From: Nosocomiicoccus massiliensis
Lineage (GTDB): Bacteria > Bacillota > Bacilli > Staphylococcales > Salinicoccaceae
Assembly: GCF_002871345.2 (NCBI RefSeq)
Contig: NZ_CP136964.1
Coordinates: 1,550,001-1,614,000, forward strand
Direction of reading: 5' to 3'
Length of the DNA stretch: 64,000 nucleotides
Of this stretch, positions 27,373 through 37,752 are shown in pieces. Below the pieces are notes generated by a model that ran no database searches, was not told the origin of the DNA, and saw only the letters and a list, made by a program, of their open reading frames with translations. Numbering within the stretch: the first letter of the stretch is position 1; every line of letters begins with the position of its first letter. Both the position numbers and the translations under genes were made by a program.

Positions 27373-28866
27373 TTACTCCACCCCCATAATATATTCTGAG
27401 TAAACAAACGGATCTGCGAGTGCTTGTGCAGCCATTTCAAAGTATGGATATAAGAAATCTGCACTTAAACCGAATACGATGGATACGATAACGAGTCCAA
27501 CCGCACTAAAGAGCAGTTTATCAGTCTTCATTGGTTTTAACTCTTCTTCTACAGCGTGTTCACCGAAGAACACGTGTATAAATACTCTCATAATACTGTA
27601 TAGAATCACTAAACTAGAGAATAAAATAATGACGCCTGAAATATAGTGTTCATTTATAAATAATGATTTCACGATATACACTTTACCGAAAAAACCAGGG
27701 AATGGTGGAACTCCTGCAAGTGATAATCCTGCTAAGAAGAATGTCCAACCAACGACTGGGTGAACTGACATTAAGCCGTGTATATCTTTTGCGTTATGTT
27801 TACCAGTTCTATAAATGATAAAACCAACGAGTAAGAATAACGCTGTTTTAATAATCATGTCATGAATGAGGTAGTAAATACTACCGATCATACCATCTAA
27901 ATCGAGCATTGCGACAGCTGAGATAATAAACCCAATCGCAATCATAATGTTATAGATGATGACCATCTTCATGTCGTACGTTGAAATCGCACCAATACAT
28001 CCGATAATAATCGTTAAGATCGATAAGACGAGTAAAACAGTACTAATATAGCTATAGTCTAAATTGAAAAATAGACTGTACGTACGCATGAGTGCGTACA
28101 CACCGACTTTTGTCAGTAATGCACCGAACGCTGCAAGTATTGGGATTGGTGGTGCGTTATATGAATCTGGTAACCAGAAGTAGAGCGGGAATACCGCTGC
28201 TTTAGTTAAGAATACAAACATAATAACGACACCGATTAACGTAATGACCGTTAAATTACCGTCATAATTAGATAGCTTCACGTGGATATCTGCCATGTTT
28301 AAACTACCAACAACAGAATATAAAAATCCAATTCCAAGTACTAAAAAGTTCGATGAAATAATATTAACGACTAAATATTTAAAGCCTTCTCGTAACTGAA
28401 TCGTACTACTACCAATTGTAAGTAATACATATGACGCGATTAAAAACACTTCGAAGAATACAAACATGTTGAAAATATCTCCAGTAGTAAACGCGCCGTT
28501 TACACCCATGATCATAAATAACATCATTGGATAATAGAAATAACGTTCGTTATTAACGCCAATCGATTGGAACGAATAGACTGTAACGAAAAACAGTATG
28601 ATCGATGTCGTTAATACGAGTAAAGCACTTAACATATCGTAAACGACTGTAATTCCAAATGGTGCAGGCCAGTTACCAATATTTGTAACTAACACACCAT
28701 CTGTATATATACGCTGTACAATAACTATTGAAAAAATTACCATTAAGATACTTGCGAGTGTTGTGATTGCTCGGTGTAACACAGGGTTTCTACCGACGAG
28801 TAACATAATCACCGCAGCAAGACCTGGAATGACTAATGGCAATATAAGTAATAAGTTAATAACCAT
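27373..28866 (-). CDS. mnhD: Na+/H+ antiporter subunit D
   Basis: 497 residues with about fourteen membrane segments, homologous to the NuoL/M/N ion-pumping subunits of complex I. TKAAVFPLYFWLPDSYNAPP contains the conserved lysine and the transmembrane proton path motif (TKAAVFPLYFWLPD), and the MYDMKMVIIYNIM-like STYDMKMVIIYN follows. It overlaps mnhC by 11 bases. Confidence 0.95.
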   Translation of the reverse strand: MVINLLLILPLVIPGLAAVIMLLVGRNPVLHRAITTLASILMVIFSIVIVQRIYTDGVLVTNIGNWPAPFGITVVYDMLSALLVLTTSIILFFVTVYSFQSIGVNNERYFYYPMMLFMIMGVNGAFTTGDIFNMFVFFEVFLIASYVLLTIGSSTIQLREGFKYLVVNIISSNFLVLGIGFLYSVVGSLNMADIHVKLSNYDGNLTVITLIGVVIMFVFLTKAAVFPLYFWLPDSYNAPPIPILAAFGALLTKVGVYALMRTYSLFFNLDYSYISTVLLVLSILTIIIGCIGAISTYDMKMVIIYNIMIAIGFIISAVAMLDLDGMIGSIYYLIHDMIIKTALFLLVGFIIYRTGKHNAKDIHGLMSVHPVVGWTFFLAGLSLAGVPPFPGFFGKVYIVKSLFINEHYISGVIILFSSLVILYSIMRVFIHVFFGEHAVEEELKPMKTDKLLFSAVGLVIVSIVFGLSADFLYPYFEMAAQALADPFVYSEYIMGVE

Positions 28867-29197
28867 CGTCTCTTCCTTTCATGTCTTCAGTATCATCTGT
28901 ACCGAGTACTTTATAGTTGTTTAACGCAAGCACTAGACTATAAGCAGTCAGTGAAAACGATATAACGATTGCTGTAAGAATCATCGCTTGTGGTAACGGA
29001 TCGGTATACACTTCGACACGTTCATCTAGAATAGGAACGTTTCCGCGCTTTAACTGTCCCATCGTGAGTAACATAAGGTGAACACCGTGGGATAATACCG
29101 AAATACCGATAATAATTCTTAACACACCTTTAGAGAGGATTAAGTACGTCGCACATCCGATGAGTACACCTGAAAGAATAATCATTACAAATTCCAT
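28856..29197 (-). CDS. mnhC: Na+/H+ antiporter subunit C
   Basis: 113 residues, three membrane segments, NuoK-like. LSHGVHLMLLTMG and DPLPQAMILTAIVI are the family motifs. Start and stop overlap its neighbours by one and eleven bases. Confidence 0.94.
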   Translation of the reverse strand: MEFVMIILSGVLIGCATYLILSKGVLRIIIGISVLSHGVHLMLLTMGQLKRGNVPILDERVEVYTDPLPQAMILTAIVISFSLTAYSLVLALNNYKVLGTDDTEDMKGRDDGY

Positions 29198-29664
29198 TAA
29201 TCCTTCACCCCTCCAACTGCGATTAAAATGAGTATCGTTGCCCCGAATACGACTAAAAAGACACCGAGGTCAAAGAACACTGCAGAGTGGATATGCACGT
29301 CACCTAATAATGGAATGTAAACATCTGTTAAAGCATGTGTAAAGAACGGATTACCGAACACCATTAATAAGAACGGGACTCCAATAGCGAACAGTAACCC
29401 GAGTGATATTAATAATTTTAACGGAATCGGTAGCATCTTCTTTAACGTCTTTACATCATAAGCAATCAGTAAGAGTAGCACTGCTGAACTCATGAGTAAT
29501 CCACCGACGAATCCTCCACCTGGCGTATAGTGCCCTGCAAAGAATAAGTTCAAACTAAACATCGTGATGATGAAAAACGCAACTTTAGAGATGTACTGTA
29601 AATGCACATCGTTCATTTGTCGATGGAGTGCCTTATAGCCGGCTCTTTTAAGTGTGCTCTTCAT
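29197..29664 (-). CDS. mnhB: Na+/H+ antiporter subunit B
   Basis: 155 residues, four membrane segments; the GHYTPGGGFVGGLLMSSA motif marks MnhB. The frame has ATG codons at 29673, 29670 and 29664. AAAGG directly precedes the first two, so 29664 has the better spacing. The start lies inside the end of mnhA. Confidence 0.93.
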   Translation of the reverse strand: MKSTLKRAGYKALHRQMNDVHLQYISKVAFFIITMFSLNLFFAGHYTPGGGFVGGLLMSSAVLLLLIAYDVKTLKKMLPIPLKLLISLGLLFAIGVPFLLMVFGNPFFTHALTDVYIPLLGDVHIHSAVFFDLGVFLVVFGATILILIAVGGVKD

Positions 29665-32041
29665 TTTCATCATCCTTTCTTAGGCTTGTCATTCTCATTA
29701 AAATGTAAATACCGATTCCGGCGATTGCGAATACCACTGTTTCAAACACAGTATCGTAACCACGGAAGTCAACGAGAATAACGTTTACCATATTTTTACC
29801 TGCAGCTAAGTCATATACGTGTTCGATATGATATTCAGAAATCGATTCGAATATACGATGACTGTATGCAGATAATCCAATTAAAATCGAAACGGCTCCG
29901 ACCATTACTGCAACGATGAAGTTCGTTAATTTAAACTGACGCGTTTCTGGTAACTTACTCACTTTAGGTAAGTGATAGAAACATACTAAGAATAGAGTCG
30001 TCGTTACAGTTTCAATCGCGAGTTGAGTTAATGCTAAGTCCGGCGCTCTAAAGAATACGAAGAATAACGCCATACTAAATCCAACTGCACCGAGCATAAT
30101 AATACTGACCATACGAGATTTTGTAATCATAATAATTCCGAGTGAGACTAATATAACAACAATTAGAATCACTTCTTGAATTCCTATAGGTGCAAGATCT
30201 GTAAGACTTAAATTTAAACCAGTTCTAAACATCGTAACGATACTAAAAATTGTTAAGAAGCCGAATATATACAGTAGGTATGTTCTTAAAAATCCTGTAG
30301 ATAATGTATTCGTTACTTTGTTAGAGTATTTTGTACTGTTTACGAGTGACTGGTCATAGAAGTTATTTAACGTAAAACGCTCCTTAATATAATCGTAAAT
30401 AAACATCCAGCTTTCTCTAAAGTAGTAGAGTAGTGCTCCGACTAAGACGATTAAAATCGTAGAGAGTAAAGCAGGTGTTACACCGTGCCAAAAACTAATC
30501 GATACGTCGACAAAATTTTGACGATCTAAAATTGCACTGGCCGCTGGACTAATAATCGTATTCGATAAAATGTTCGGGAATAAGCCGATAATGACGACGA
30601 GCGAAGCTAAAATAACTGGTGAAATTAACACCAGCATCGGTGCTTCAGAAGGTTCTTTTGGAGTATCAAATGATTCTCCAGTAAATACCCCAAATATTAA
30701 TTTCATCGAATAGACGAAAGTAAATATACTTCCGAGAATCGCAAGTAATGGGAATAAAACACTAATCGTACTTAATATAGTGATGTTCGACTGAGAAATT
30801 TCAAACATCGCTTCTAAGAACATTTCTTTAGATAAAAATCCATTAAATGGCGGAAGTCCTGCCATAGAAAATGCAGTAATTAACGTAATTGTAAAACTGA
30901 TTGGCATAATCGTCATTAACGCACCGAGTCGTTTAATGCTACGCGTACCTGTTTGGTGATCGACAATCCCTGTCACCATGAATAGCGCACCTTTAAACGT
31001 CGCGTGGTTAATAATATGAAATACTGCAGCAATGACTGCGACTGTAAATATTTCTTCATTAAAACCAGCAGTGACAGCTAAAGCTCCAAGCCCGAGTAAT
31101 GACATAATTAAACCGAGTTGAGACACGGTAGAAAATGCGAGTACTGCTTTCATATCATCTTTAACGACTGCGTTAAATGATGCCCATGCGAGTGTAATGA
31201 GTCCGATAATTAAAATCGTATTGACCCACGTTAAGCTCCACATAAACACTGGTGTAAAGCGCGCAACTAAATATAGCCCTGCTTTAACCATCGTTGCAGA
31301 GTGTAAATAAGCACTGACTGGAGTTGGTGCTTCCATTGCATCAGGTAACCAAATATAAAACGGAAACTGAGCTGATTTTGTAAATGCACCGAGTAAAATT
31401 AACACGAGTGCAATGACTCCAACACCACTTGATGCGATCACATCTGATGAAGCAATCATTTCTCGAATGCTAAATGTTTCCGTAATAATGCTAAGTAAAA
31501 TGAAACCACCGAGCATCATAAAACCACCGAACATCGTAATTAACATCGATTTTTGAGCGCCGTAAGTTGAACGTTCTTTTGTCGTCCAAAACGCGATGAG
31601 TAAGAAACTCGAGATTGACGTCAACTCCCAAAACATATATAACATTAAAACGTTATCAATTGTCACAACACCGAGCATCGCTGCCATGAACATTAAGAGG
31701 TAGACGTAAAAGTTACCGAGTTTTTCATCTTTTGAAAGATATCCAATCGAATATAGAACGACTAACGTTCCAATTCCAGATATCAAAATGGCAAAAAGTA
31801 ATCCAAGGCCATCTATGTATACATCGAAGTTCATGCCGATTTTTGGCATAAAGTTTAACGTGTAGTAGATGTTTGACCCACTTTTTACAGTTGGTATTAA
31901 CGTAAATAAATAAGACACGATAACGAATGGTACTGGTAGAACAAACCATCCGAGATGGATGTCTTTTTGATATTTATACACTACCGGTATAATAACAGCT
32001 GCTATTAATGGTAGTAATATTAAAAAATGTAATAACGTCAC
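29648..32041 (-). CDS. mnhA: Na+/H+ antiporter subunit A
   Basis: 797 residues, the largest Mnh subunit. The N-terminal two thirds are NuoL-like with TKSAQFPFYIWLPDAMEAPTP (read as TKSAQFPFYIWLPD and AMEAPTPVSAYLHSATMVKAG, in two parts), a conserved lysine and histidines of the proton path. The C-terminal part has the MrpB-like domain found fused in all MnhA proteins (GFSMALFFVFFRAPDLALTQ). It heads the seven-gene operon mnhABCDEFG, with RBS GGAGG just upstream. The complex gives salt and alkali tolerance and cytosolic pH control. Confidence 0.95.
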   Translation of the reverse strand: MTLLHFLILLPLIAAVIIPVVYKYQKDIHLGWFVLPVPFVIVSYLFTLIPTVKSGSNIYYTLNFMPKIGMNFDVYIDGLGLLFAILISGIGTLVVLYSIGYLSKDEKLGNFYVYLLMFMAAMLGVVTIDNVLMLYMFWELTSISSFLLIAFWTTKERSTYGAQKSMLITMFGGFMMLGGFILLSIITETFSIREMIASSDVIASSGVGVIALVLILLGAFTKSAQFPFYIWLPDAMEAPTPVSAYLHSATMVKAGLYLVARFTPVFMWSLTWVNTILIIGLITLAWASFNAVVKDDMKAVLAFSTVSQLGLIMSLLGLGALAVTAGFNEEIFTVAVIAAVFHIINHATFKGALFMVTGIVDHQTGTRSIKRLGALMTIMPISFTITLITAFSMAGLPPFNGFLSKEMFLEAMFEISQSNITILSTISVLFPLLAILGSIFTFVYSMKLIFGVFTGESFDTPKEPSEAPMLVLISPVILASLVVIIGLFPNILSNTIISPAASAILDRQNFVDVSISFWHGVTPALLSTILIVLVGALLYYFRESWMFIYDYIKERFTLNNFYDQSLVNSTKYSNKVTNTLSTGFLRTYLLYIFGFLTIFSIVTMFRTGLNLSLTDLAPIGIQEVILIVVILVSLGIIMITKSRMVSIIMLGAVGFSMALFFVFFRAPDLALTQLAIETVTTTLFLVCFYHLPKVSKLPETRQFKLTNFIVAVMVGAVSILIGLSAYSHRIFESISEYHIEHVYDLAAGKNMVNVILVDFRGYDTVFETVVFAIAGIGIYILMRMTSLRKDDENEEHT

Positions 32042-32196
32042 ACCATAACCTCCTTCTCACAATTATATGACTTTATTATACATGAATTAATATCGGTTTT
32101 AAATGAACACGATATGTTCTATAATGACTGTTGGAACAAAATGAAGTTTAATCATACAACAATTTAAGTAATGTTGAAATATTGGAGGAAAAATCA

Positions 32197-32784
32197 ATGG
32201 CATTTTCACAAATGGACAAAACAGTATTAGAAAACGAACAAAGTGTCGTTATTAAAACAAATAAAGGTGACATTACAGTTCGACTATTTGCAGATAAAGC
32301 ACCGAAAACTGTAGAAAACTTCGTCACACATGCTAAAAACGGCTATTACGATGGTCAAATTTTCCACAGAATTATTAAAGATTTCATGATTCAAGGTGGA
32401 GACCCTACAGGTACTGGTATGGGTGGAGTAAGTATTTGGGATGAGGACTTCGAAGATGAGTTCCACGAAGAGTTATTTAACTTCCGTGGTGCGTTATCAA
32501 TGGCAAACCGTGGACCAAACACGAACGGCTCACAGTTTTTCATCGTAGAAGCGATTCGTGTTCCGATGAACATGCTCGGTCAATTAGAAGGTGCTGGATA
32601 TCCTGAAGAGGTAATTAAAACGTATGCTGACCTCGGTGGAACACCATGGTTAGATAACCGCCACACTGTTTTCGGTCAAGTGATCGAAGGAATGGACGTT
32701 GTCGATGATATCGCAAGTGTAACAACTGGTCCAATGGATAAACCAGTAGAGGACATCGTTATCGAAACGATTGAAGTTTTATAA
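32197..32784 (+). CDS. Cyclophilin-type peptidyl-prolyl cis-trans isomerase
   Basis: 195 residues from ATG 32197, which follows GGAGG; the open frame starts at 32182. Cyclophilin motifs are present: [19 protein letters not shown], the active-site Arg in [18 protein letters not shown] and [16 protein letters not shown]. No signal peptide, so cytosolic. Position beside the mnh operon is the same as in staphylococci. Confidence 0.94.
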   Translation: MAFSQMDKTVLENEQSVVIKTNKGDITVRLFADKAPKTVENFVTHAKNGYYDGQIFHRIIKDFMIQGGDPTGTGMGGVSIWDEDFEDEFHEELFNFRGALSMANRGPNTNGSQFFIVEAIRVPMNMLGQLEGAGYPEEVIKTYADLGGTPWLDNRHTVFGQVIEGMDVVDDIASVTTGPMDKPVEDIVIETIEVL

Positions 32785-32872
32785 TTCAGTCGACAAATAA
32801 TTGTCAGAATTTCATCGTAGGAAAATCCGCATAATTTGTTATACTAATAAGGTAAAGGTGTGTGAATGACTT

Positions 32873-33076
32873 ATGATGGAATTTCTTTATTTCCCTGAAG
32901 ATAAAACTGAATATATTCCTGGAATTATTACGCTCGTTGTTTGTATCGTATTAGCGTATGTAGCGTTCGTATTAATTCGAAAATATTCAAAAAAACAAGA
33001 ACAACGTGCACAAGAGTTCGAACAAGAAGTTTTAAATAAAATAAATTCAGACGTGCATGACGATCATCATAAATAG
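32873..33076 (+). CDS. Small single-pass membrane protein, uncharacterised
   Basis: 67 residues: a short acidic N terminus, one membrane segment (IITLVVCIVLAYVAFVLI), then a charged, coiled-coil-like tail ending in DVHDDHHK with several histidines. The start is ATG 32873 or the adjacent ATG 32876; AAAGGTG at about 32851 is distant and the ribosome binding site is weak. No family recognised. Confidence 0.6.
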   Translation: MMEFLYFPEDKTEYIPGIITLVVCIVLAYVAFVLIRKYSKKQEQRAQEFEQEVLNKINSDVHDDHHK

Positions 33077-33145
33077 ATAGAATAAATGGAAGCCTCACTT
33101 AAAATATGCTATTATACAATAGTGTTATAGAAGTGGGGTTTTTTC

Positions 33146-33529
33146 GTGACAAAACACTACCGAGCAGGTCAATTTGTTAAAGTAAAAGTAACAAACGTTC
33201 GGCCATACGGTGCTTTTGTCAAAACGATGGATGGTGTAGAAGGACTTATCCATATTTCAGAAGTGATGGACAACTTCGTACAAAATATCCATCATTATCT
33301 TTCAAAAGGGCAGATTGTAAAGTGCAAAATTTTAGCAGTGAACGATAGGGATGGGAAATTAAATCTGACCTTAAAAGAGAATGAATACTTCAAGCAAAAG
33401 TGTAAGAAAAAGGCAGAAAAATCGATATTAGATACGATTGAACAAACCGAAAAATACGGTTTTGACTCCCTACGACAACGTATGCCTATTTGGATTAAAG
33501 AGGCAAAAGAACAAATGTATGACCGGTAA
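33146..33529 (+). CDS. S1-domain RNA-binding protein (YugI / general stress protein 13-like)
   Basis: 127 residues starting at GTG 33146. The N-terminal 75 residues form one S1 domain (GQFVKVKVTNVRPYGAFV and EGLIHISEV), followed by a basic linker KQKCKKKAEKS and a short helical tail. Single-S1 proteins of this size in Firmicutes are ribosome-associated or post-transcriptional regulators. Transcribed alone and ended by a strong terminator that includes the stop codon. Confidence 0.85.
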   Translation: MTKHYRAGQFVKVKVTNVRPYGAFVKTMDGVEGLIHISEVMDNFVQNIHHYLSKGQIVKCKILAVNDRDGKLNLTLKENEYFKQKCKKKAEKSILDTIEQTEKYGFDSLRQRMPIWIKEAKEQMYDR

Positions 33530-33563
33530 AAGACTTAGCAAGCGCTAAGTCTTTTATTTTTTT
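33528..33563 (+). terminator. Terminator after the S1-domain gene
   Basis: AAAAGACTTAGC (33528-33539) / GCTAAGTCTTTT (33544-33555), a perfect 12-bp stem with loop AAGC, then T run. Confidence 0.88.
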
Positions 33564-33693
33564 AGTTTACAAAAAACGAACTAATAATACATAGATTTGT
33601 AAGTTTATACAAAACTATCTAATAGCTTGAATACTCATATAGTAATGTGAGATTATAATAGAAGATAAACTATTTTTAGGAGGATACTTTTTT

Positions 33694-35247
33694 ATGGATT
33701 ACTCTATGAATCACTATAGACACGAACCATTCGTGGACTATACGAAAGAAGAAAACAAAGCATGGGTTAAAGAGGGAATTAAAGAAGCTCAAAAGATCTT
33801 CGGTCAAGAATTCCCATTAGTTATTAACGGTGAAAGAATTTTCACTGAAGATAAAAGTGAGGTATACAACCCAGCAAACAAATCAGAAATCATCGGATAC
33901 GTTTCACAAGCGACACGTAAAGAAGCAGACCAAGCGATGGAAGTTGCAAAAGAAACATTTGAATCATGGAGAAAAACTTCATTCTCAATGCGTTCAGATA
34001 TTCTTTTCAAAGCAGCACAAATCGTACGCGACAGAAAAGCAGAATTTACTGGTCACTTAGTGAAAGAAGCGGGTAAACCATGGAAAGAAGCGGACGGAGA
34101 AGTTGCTGAAGCAATCGACTTCTTAAACTACTATGGACGTCAAAACTTAGAATTAGCGAATGGTAAAACAGTACAATCACGTGCAAATGAATACAACCGT
34201 TTCGATTACATTCCTTTAGGTGTTGGATATGTTATCTCACCTTGGAACTTCTCATTTGCAATCATGGCAGGTACTGCAGCTGCAGCACTTGTTTCAGGTA
34301 ACACAGTATTATTAAAACCTTCTTCAAACACGCCAGTTGTTGCGTACAAATTTGTTGAAGTTCTTGAAGAGGCTGGATTACCAAAAGGTGCAATCAACTT
34401 CATCCCAGGTTCATCAAGAGAAATTGGTGACTACTTAGTTGACCATAAAGATACTGCATTCGTATCATTCACTGGTTCACGTGACGTTGGTGTACGTATT
34501 TATGAACGTGCAGCAGTTGTTCACGAAGGACAAGTAAACTTAAAACGTGTAATCGCTGAGATGGGTGGTAAAGACACAATCGTTGTAGACAGCGGTGTAG
34601 ATCTAGACGAAGCAGCAGATGCAATTGTAAACTCTGCATTCGGATTCTCTGGACAAAAATGTTCAGCATGTTCACGTGTAATTGCACTTGAAGACGTACA
34701 TGATGAATTACTTGCAAAAGTAGTAGAAAAAACAAAAGAATTAACAGTTGGTGACCCATCTGAAGATATCTTCATGGGACCAGTTATTGACCAAGCGTCA
34801 TTAGATAAAATCGAGAAGTACATCGAAATCGGTAAACAAGAAGGTAAACTTGAAATCGGTGGTAAAATCGAAAATGAAACAGGTCACTTCGTTTATCCAA
34901 CAGTATTCTCTGGACTTAAACACGATGACCAAGTGATGAGAGAAGAAATCTTTGGACCAGTTGTCGGATTCGCAACAGCTAAAGACTTCACTGAAGCAAT
35001 CAAATTTGCAAACAACACAGACTACGGTTTAACAGGTGCAGTATTCACTAACAACCGTGAACATTTAGAAGAAGCACGTCGTGACTTCCACGTTGGTAAC
35101 TTATACTTCAACCGTGGTTGTACGGCAGCAATCGTTGGATACCAGCCATTTGGTGGATTCAAGATGTCAGGTACAGACTCTAAAGCAGGTGGACCAGACT
35201 ACTTATTACTCCACATGCAAGGTAAAACAACTTCAGAAATGTTCTAA
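33694..35247 (+). CDS. rocA: 1-pyrroline-5-carboxylate dehydrogenase RocA
   Basis: 517 residues, an aldehyde dehydrogenase superfamily enzyme that oxidises glutamate semialdehyde to glutamate with NAD+. The catalytic Cys lies in [12 protein letters not shown], the general-base Glu in [11 protein letters not shown], and NAD-binding SFTGSRDVG is present. Length and the N-terminal extension fit RocA rather than other ALDHs. RBS AGGAGG at 33679-33684. It lies 32 bases ahead of rocD, so the two form an arginine/ornithine degradation operon. Confidence 0.95.
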   Translation: MDYSMNHYRHEPFVDYTKEENKAWVKEGIKEAQKIFGQEFPLVINGERIFTEDKSEVYNPANKSEIIGYVSQATRKEADQAMEVAKETFESWRKTSFSMRSDILFKAAQIVRDRKAEFTGHLVKEAGKPWKEADGEVAEAIDFLNYYGRQNLELANGKTVQSRANEYNRFDYIPLGVGYVISPWNFSFAIMAGTAAAALVSGNTVLLKPSSNTPVVAYKFVEVLEEAGLPKGAINFIPGSSREIGDYLVDHKDTAFVSFTGSRDVGVRIYERAAVVHEGQVNLKRVIAEMGGKDTIVVDSGVDLDEAADAIVNSAFGFSGQKCSACSRVIALEDVHDELLAKVVEKTKELTVGDPSEDIFMGPVIDQASLDKIEKYIEIGKQEGKLEIGGKIENETGHFVYPTVFSGLKHDDQVMREEIFGPVVGFATAKDFTEAIKFANNTDYGLTGAVFTNNREHLEEARRDFHVGNLYFNRGCTAAIVGYQPFGGFKMSGTDSKAGGPDYLLLHMQGKTTSEMF

Positions 35248-35279
35248 TATAATTCATTTCTATAATAGGAGGTGTCAGT

Positions 35280-36473
35280 ATGACACAATCAAAAGATATC
35301 ATTCAACTTGCTGATAAAGTAGCAGCACCAACATATAAACCTCTGCCAATCGTCGTTGACGTGGCAGAAGGTGTATGGGTAAAAGACCCAGAAGGTAACA
35401 AGTATTTAGATATGCTTTCAGCATATTCAGCAGTAAACCAAGGTCACCGTCACCCTAAAATTATCGAAGCACTTAAAGAACAAGCAGATAAAGTAACACT
35501 TGGATCTCGTGCGTTCTATTCAAGCAACTTAGGTGAATGGTTAGATAAACTTAACGAAATTTCTGGAAAAGAAATGGGTATTCCTATGAACACTGGTGCT
35601 GAGGCAGTTGAATCTGCAATTAAAGCAGCACGTCGTTGGGGTAAAGAAGTGAAAGGTATCGAAGATGGTAAACAAGAAATCATCGGTATGAATGGTAACT
35701 TCCATGGCCGTACGTTAGGTGCGATTTCACTTTCAAGTGAAGAAGCATATAAAGACGGCTTCCACCCATTAGTACCAGGTTTCCCACTTGTACCTTATGG
35801 TGATATTGACGCATTAAAAGCGGCAATTAATGAAAATACAGTTGCTGTAATCTTAGAGCCGATTCAAGGTGAATCAGGTATTAACATCCCACGTGACGGC
35901 TTCTTAAAAGAAGTTCGTGAGTTATGTGATGAGAACAACGTTCTCATGATCGCTGACGAAATCCAATGTGGACTTGGCCGTAGTGGTAAATTATTCGCAT
36001 GTGACTGGGAAGACGTTAAACCAGACATGTACATCTTAGGAAAAGCACTCGGTGGTGGAGTATTACCAGTATCAGTTGTGCTTGGAGACAAAGAAGTACT
36101 TGAGTTAATGACTCCTGGATCACACGGTTCAACATTCGGTGGTAACCCACTTGCAGCAGCAGTATCTATTGCAGCAATCGACGTTTTACTCGATGAAAAA
36201 CTTGCAGAGCGCTCAAACGAACTCGGTGAGTACATGAAATCAGAACTTAAAACTATCGATAACCCAATCATAAAAGAGGTACGTGGACGCGGATTATTCA
36301 TCGGTATGGAACTAACAGAAGATGCGAGACCATACTGTGAAGCGTTAAAAGAGCGTGGACTATTATGTAAAGAAACACATGACACAGTCATTCGTTTTGC
36401 ACCACCTCTAATTATCGAAAAAGAAGATTTGGACTGGGCAATCGGACAAATTAAAGAAGTACTTTCTAAATAA
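35280..36473 (+). CDS. rocD: Ornithine aminotransferase RocD
   Basis: 397 residues, class III PLP aminotransferase. It converts ornithine plus 2-oxoglutarate to glutamate semialdehyde plus glutamate; RocA then oxidises the semialdehyde. Motifs: [18 protein letters not shown], the PLP-phosphate region [20 protein letters not shown], and the PLP lysine in [20 protein letters not shown] at about 35267. Gene pair order rocA-rocD and the nearby terminator mark a two-gene operon. Confidence 0.95.
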   Translation: MTQSKDIIQLADKVAAPTYKPLPIVVDVAEGVWVKDPEGNKYLDMLSAYSAVNQGHRHPKIIEALKEQADKVTLGSRAFYSSNLGEWLDKLNEISGKEMGIPMNTGAEAVESAIKAARRWGKEVKGIEDGKQEIIGMNGNFHGRTLGAISLSSEEAYKDGFHPLVPGFPLVPYGDIDALKAAINENTVAVILEPIQGESGINIPRDGFLKEVRELCDENNVLMIADEIQCGLGRSGKLFACDWEDVKPDMYILGKALGGGVLPVSVVLGDKEVLELMTPGSHGSTFGGNPLAAAVSIAAIDVLLDEKLAERSNELGEYMKSELKTIDNPIIKEVRGRGLFIGMELTEDARPYCEALKERGLLCKETHDTVIRFAPPLIIEKEDLDWAIGQIKEVLSK

Positions 36474-36485
36474 TACTAGAAGCCG

Positions 36486-36521
36486 AAACTCTCATACATA
36501 TATGTGTATGGGAGTTTTTTT
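36486..36521 (+). terminator. Terminator of the rocA-rocD operon
   Basis: AAACTCTCATACA / TGTATGGGAGTTT with one G-U pair, followed by a T run. Confidence 0.83.
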
Positions 36522-36591
36522 GTTGCCTCTCTAAGGCTTCATCATTTAAAAGGTGTTATAATATAACAAACGATAATCGGTAGGTGAAACG

Positions 36592-37194
36592 ATGCAGAAA
36601 TATATCGAATTGTTTACAACTAAAGAAGGGCTGGAGCAGATATTTGAAGCGTTCGATGGCTTAGGTATCTTCGTCGGCTTATTACTCGTCTTTATAGAAT
36701 CGTTTTTACCGTTTTTACCACTGATCGTTATCGTCATATTAAATACGAACGCGTATGGCTTTTTTATTGGATTTTTGATGAGTTATTTAGGAAGTGTACT
36801 CGGGAGTTATTCAGTATTTCTAGTCGTTAGAAACTTCTTAAAAGCACCCGCAACGCGCTATATTAATAAACATAAAACATTAATTAAGATGCGAGAATTC
36901 ATTGACAAAAGAGGGTTTACGTTTTTATTTATATTAATGTCATTACCATTTACTCCCTCATCTGTTGTCAACGTGATAGCTGGAGTATCTAACGTAAAAA
37001 AACGCGTCTATTTGTATATATTAATCGGTGCAAAATTTATAATGATACTATCGATTTCAATTGTCGGTCACGATGTAACGACATTTTTTACATCACCAAC
37101 GAGACTTATATTATCAGTTGTATTTTTAGTCGTATTATATGTGATATCAAAATTATATGAACGTTATTTAAATAGAAAAATGAACAGTAATTAG
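36592..37194 (+). CDS. VTT-domain (DedA/TVP38-like) membrane protein
   Basis: 200 residues with five or so membrane segments. The LLLVFIESFLPFLPLIVIV motif with re-entrant prolines, then GSVLGSYSVFLVVRNF and the RGFTFLFILMSLPFTPSSVVNVIAG segment, match the VTT family. Such proteins are implicated in lipid scrambling or undecaprenyl phosphate recycling. It stands 10 bases before spsB and is likely cotranscribed with it. Confidence 0.83.
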   Translation: MQKYIELFTTKEGLEQIFEAFDGLGIFVGLLLVFIESFLPFLPLIVIVILNTNAYGFFIGFLMSYLGSVLGSYSVFLVVRNFLKAPATRYINKHKTLIKMREFIDKRGFTFLFILMSLPFTPSSVVNVIAGVSNVKKRVYLYILIGAKFIMILSISIVGHDVTTFFTSPTRLILSVVFLVVLYVISKLYERYLNRKMNSN

Positions 37195-37204
37195 GAGTGG
37201 CAGT

Positions 37205-37738
37205 ATGTTAAAGGAAATTAGAGAATGGGTTGTGACGATTGTCGTCGCCCTCGTCGTCGTATTTTTAGTGAGACAATTTTTACTCACACAATTTGTCGTT
37301 GATGGTGCAAGCATGGCGCCAACATTTATAGATGGAGATAGAGTATTTGTAAGTAAAGTATCTTACAAGATGCATGACGTTGAACATGGGGACATTGTCG
37401 TATTTGATAATAAGGAAGGCGAAGCGTACATTAAACGCGTCATCGGTGTACCAGGGGACGACGTTAAAATGGTCGACAAAGAAGTTTATGTCAACGGTGA
37501 ACGTATCGATGAAAGTTATGTTTCGTACAAAGGAGATTCTTATCTAGATAACTTTGAGTTATCAGACCTCGGTGTCAATGGTGAAATTCCTGAAGGCCAA
37601 TATTTAGTATTAGGAGACAACCGACCAGTAAGTAAAGACTCAAGACAATTTGGTCTCATAGAGGATGATCAAATTATCGGAAAAGTATTCTTAAGATTTT
37701 GGCCATTTTCTGAAATATCGAATGATTTCTCTGATTAA
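37205..37738 (+). CDS. spsB: Signal peptidase I
   Basis: 177 residues, one N-terminal membrane anchor (residues about 8-25) and an extracellular catalytic domain. The Ser-Lys dyad is Ser36 (DGASMAPT) and Lys77 (AYIKRVIGVPGD), at the same positions as in staphylococcal SpsB. GDNRPVSKDSRQFG is the conserved box E. It cleaves Sec-type signal peptides. RBS AGGAGTGG; followed 14 bases later by addB. Confidence 0.95.
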   Translation: MLKEIREWVVTIVVALVVVFLVRQFLLTQFVVDGASMAPTFIDGDRVFVSKVSYKMHDVEHGDIVVFDNKEGEAYIKRVIGVPGDDVKMVDKEVYVNGERIDESYVSYKGDSYLDNFELSDLGVNGEIPEGQYLVLGDNRPVSKDSRQFGLIEDDQIIGKVFLRFWPFSEISNDFSD

Positions 37739-37752
37739 TTAGGAGGTATACG

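Noticed and set aside
33627..33660. Sigma-A promoter for rocA
   Set aside because: TTGAAT and TATAAT are present but separated by about 21 bases, too far for a standard promoter; not listed as a feature.
34469..34823. Minus-strand open frames inside rocA
   Set aside because: These are shadows of a well conserved aldehyde dehydrogenase on the plus strand, with biased composition and no start signals.
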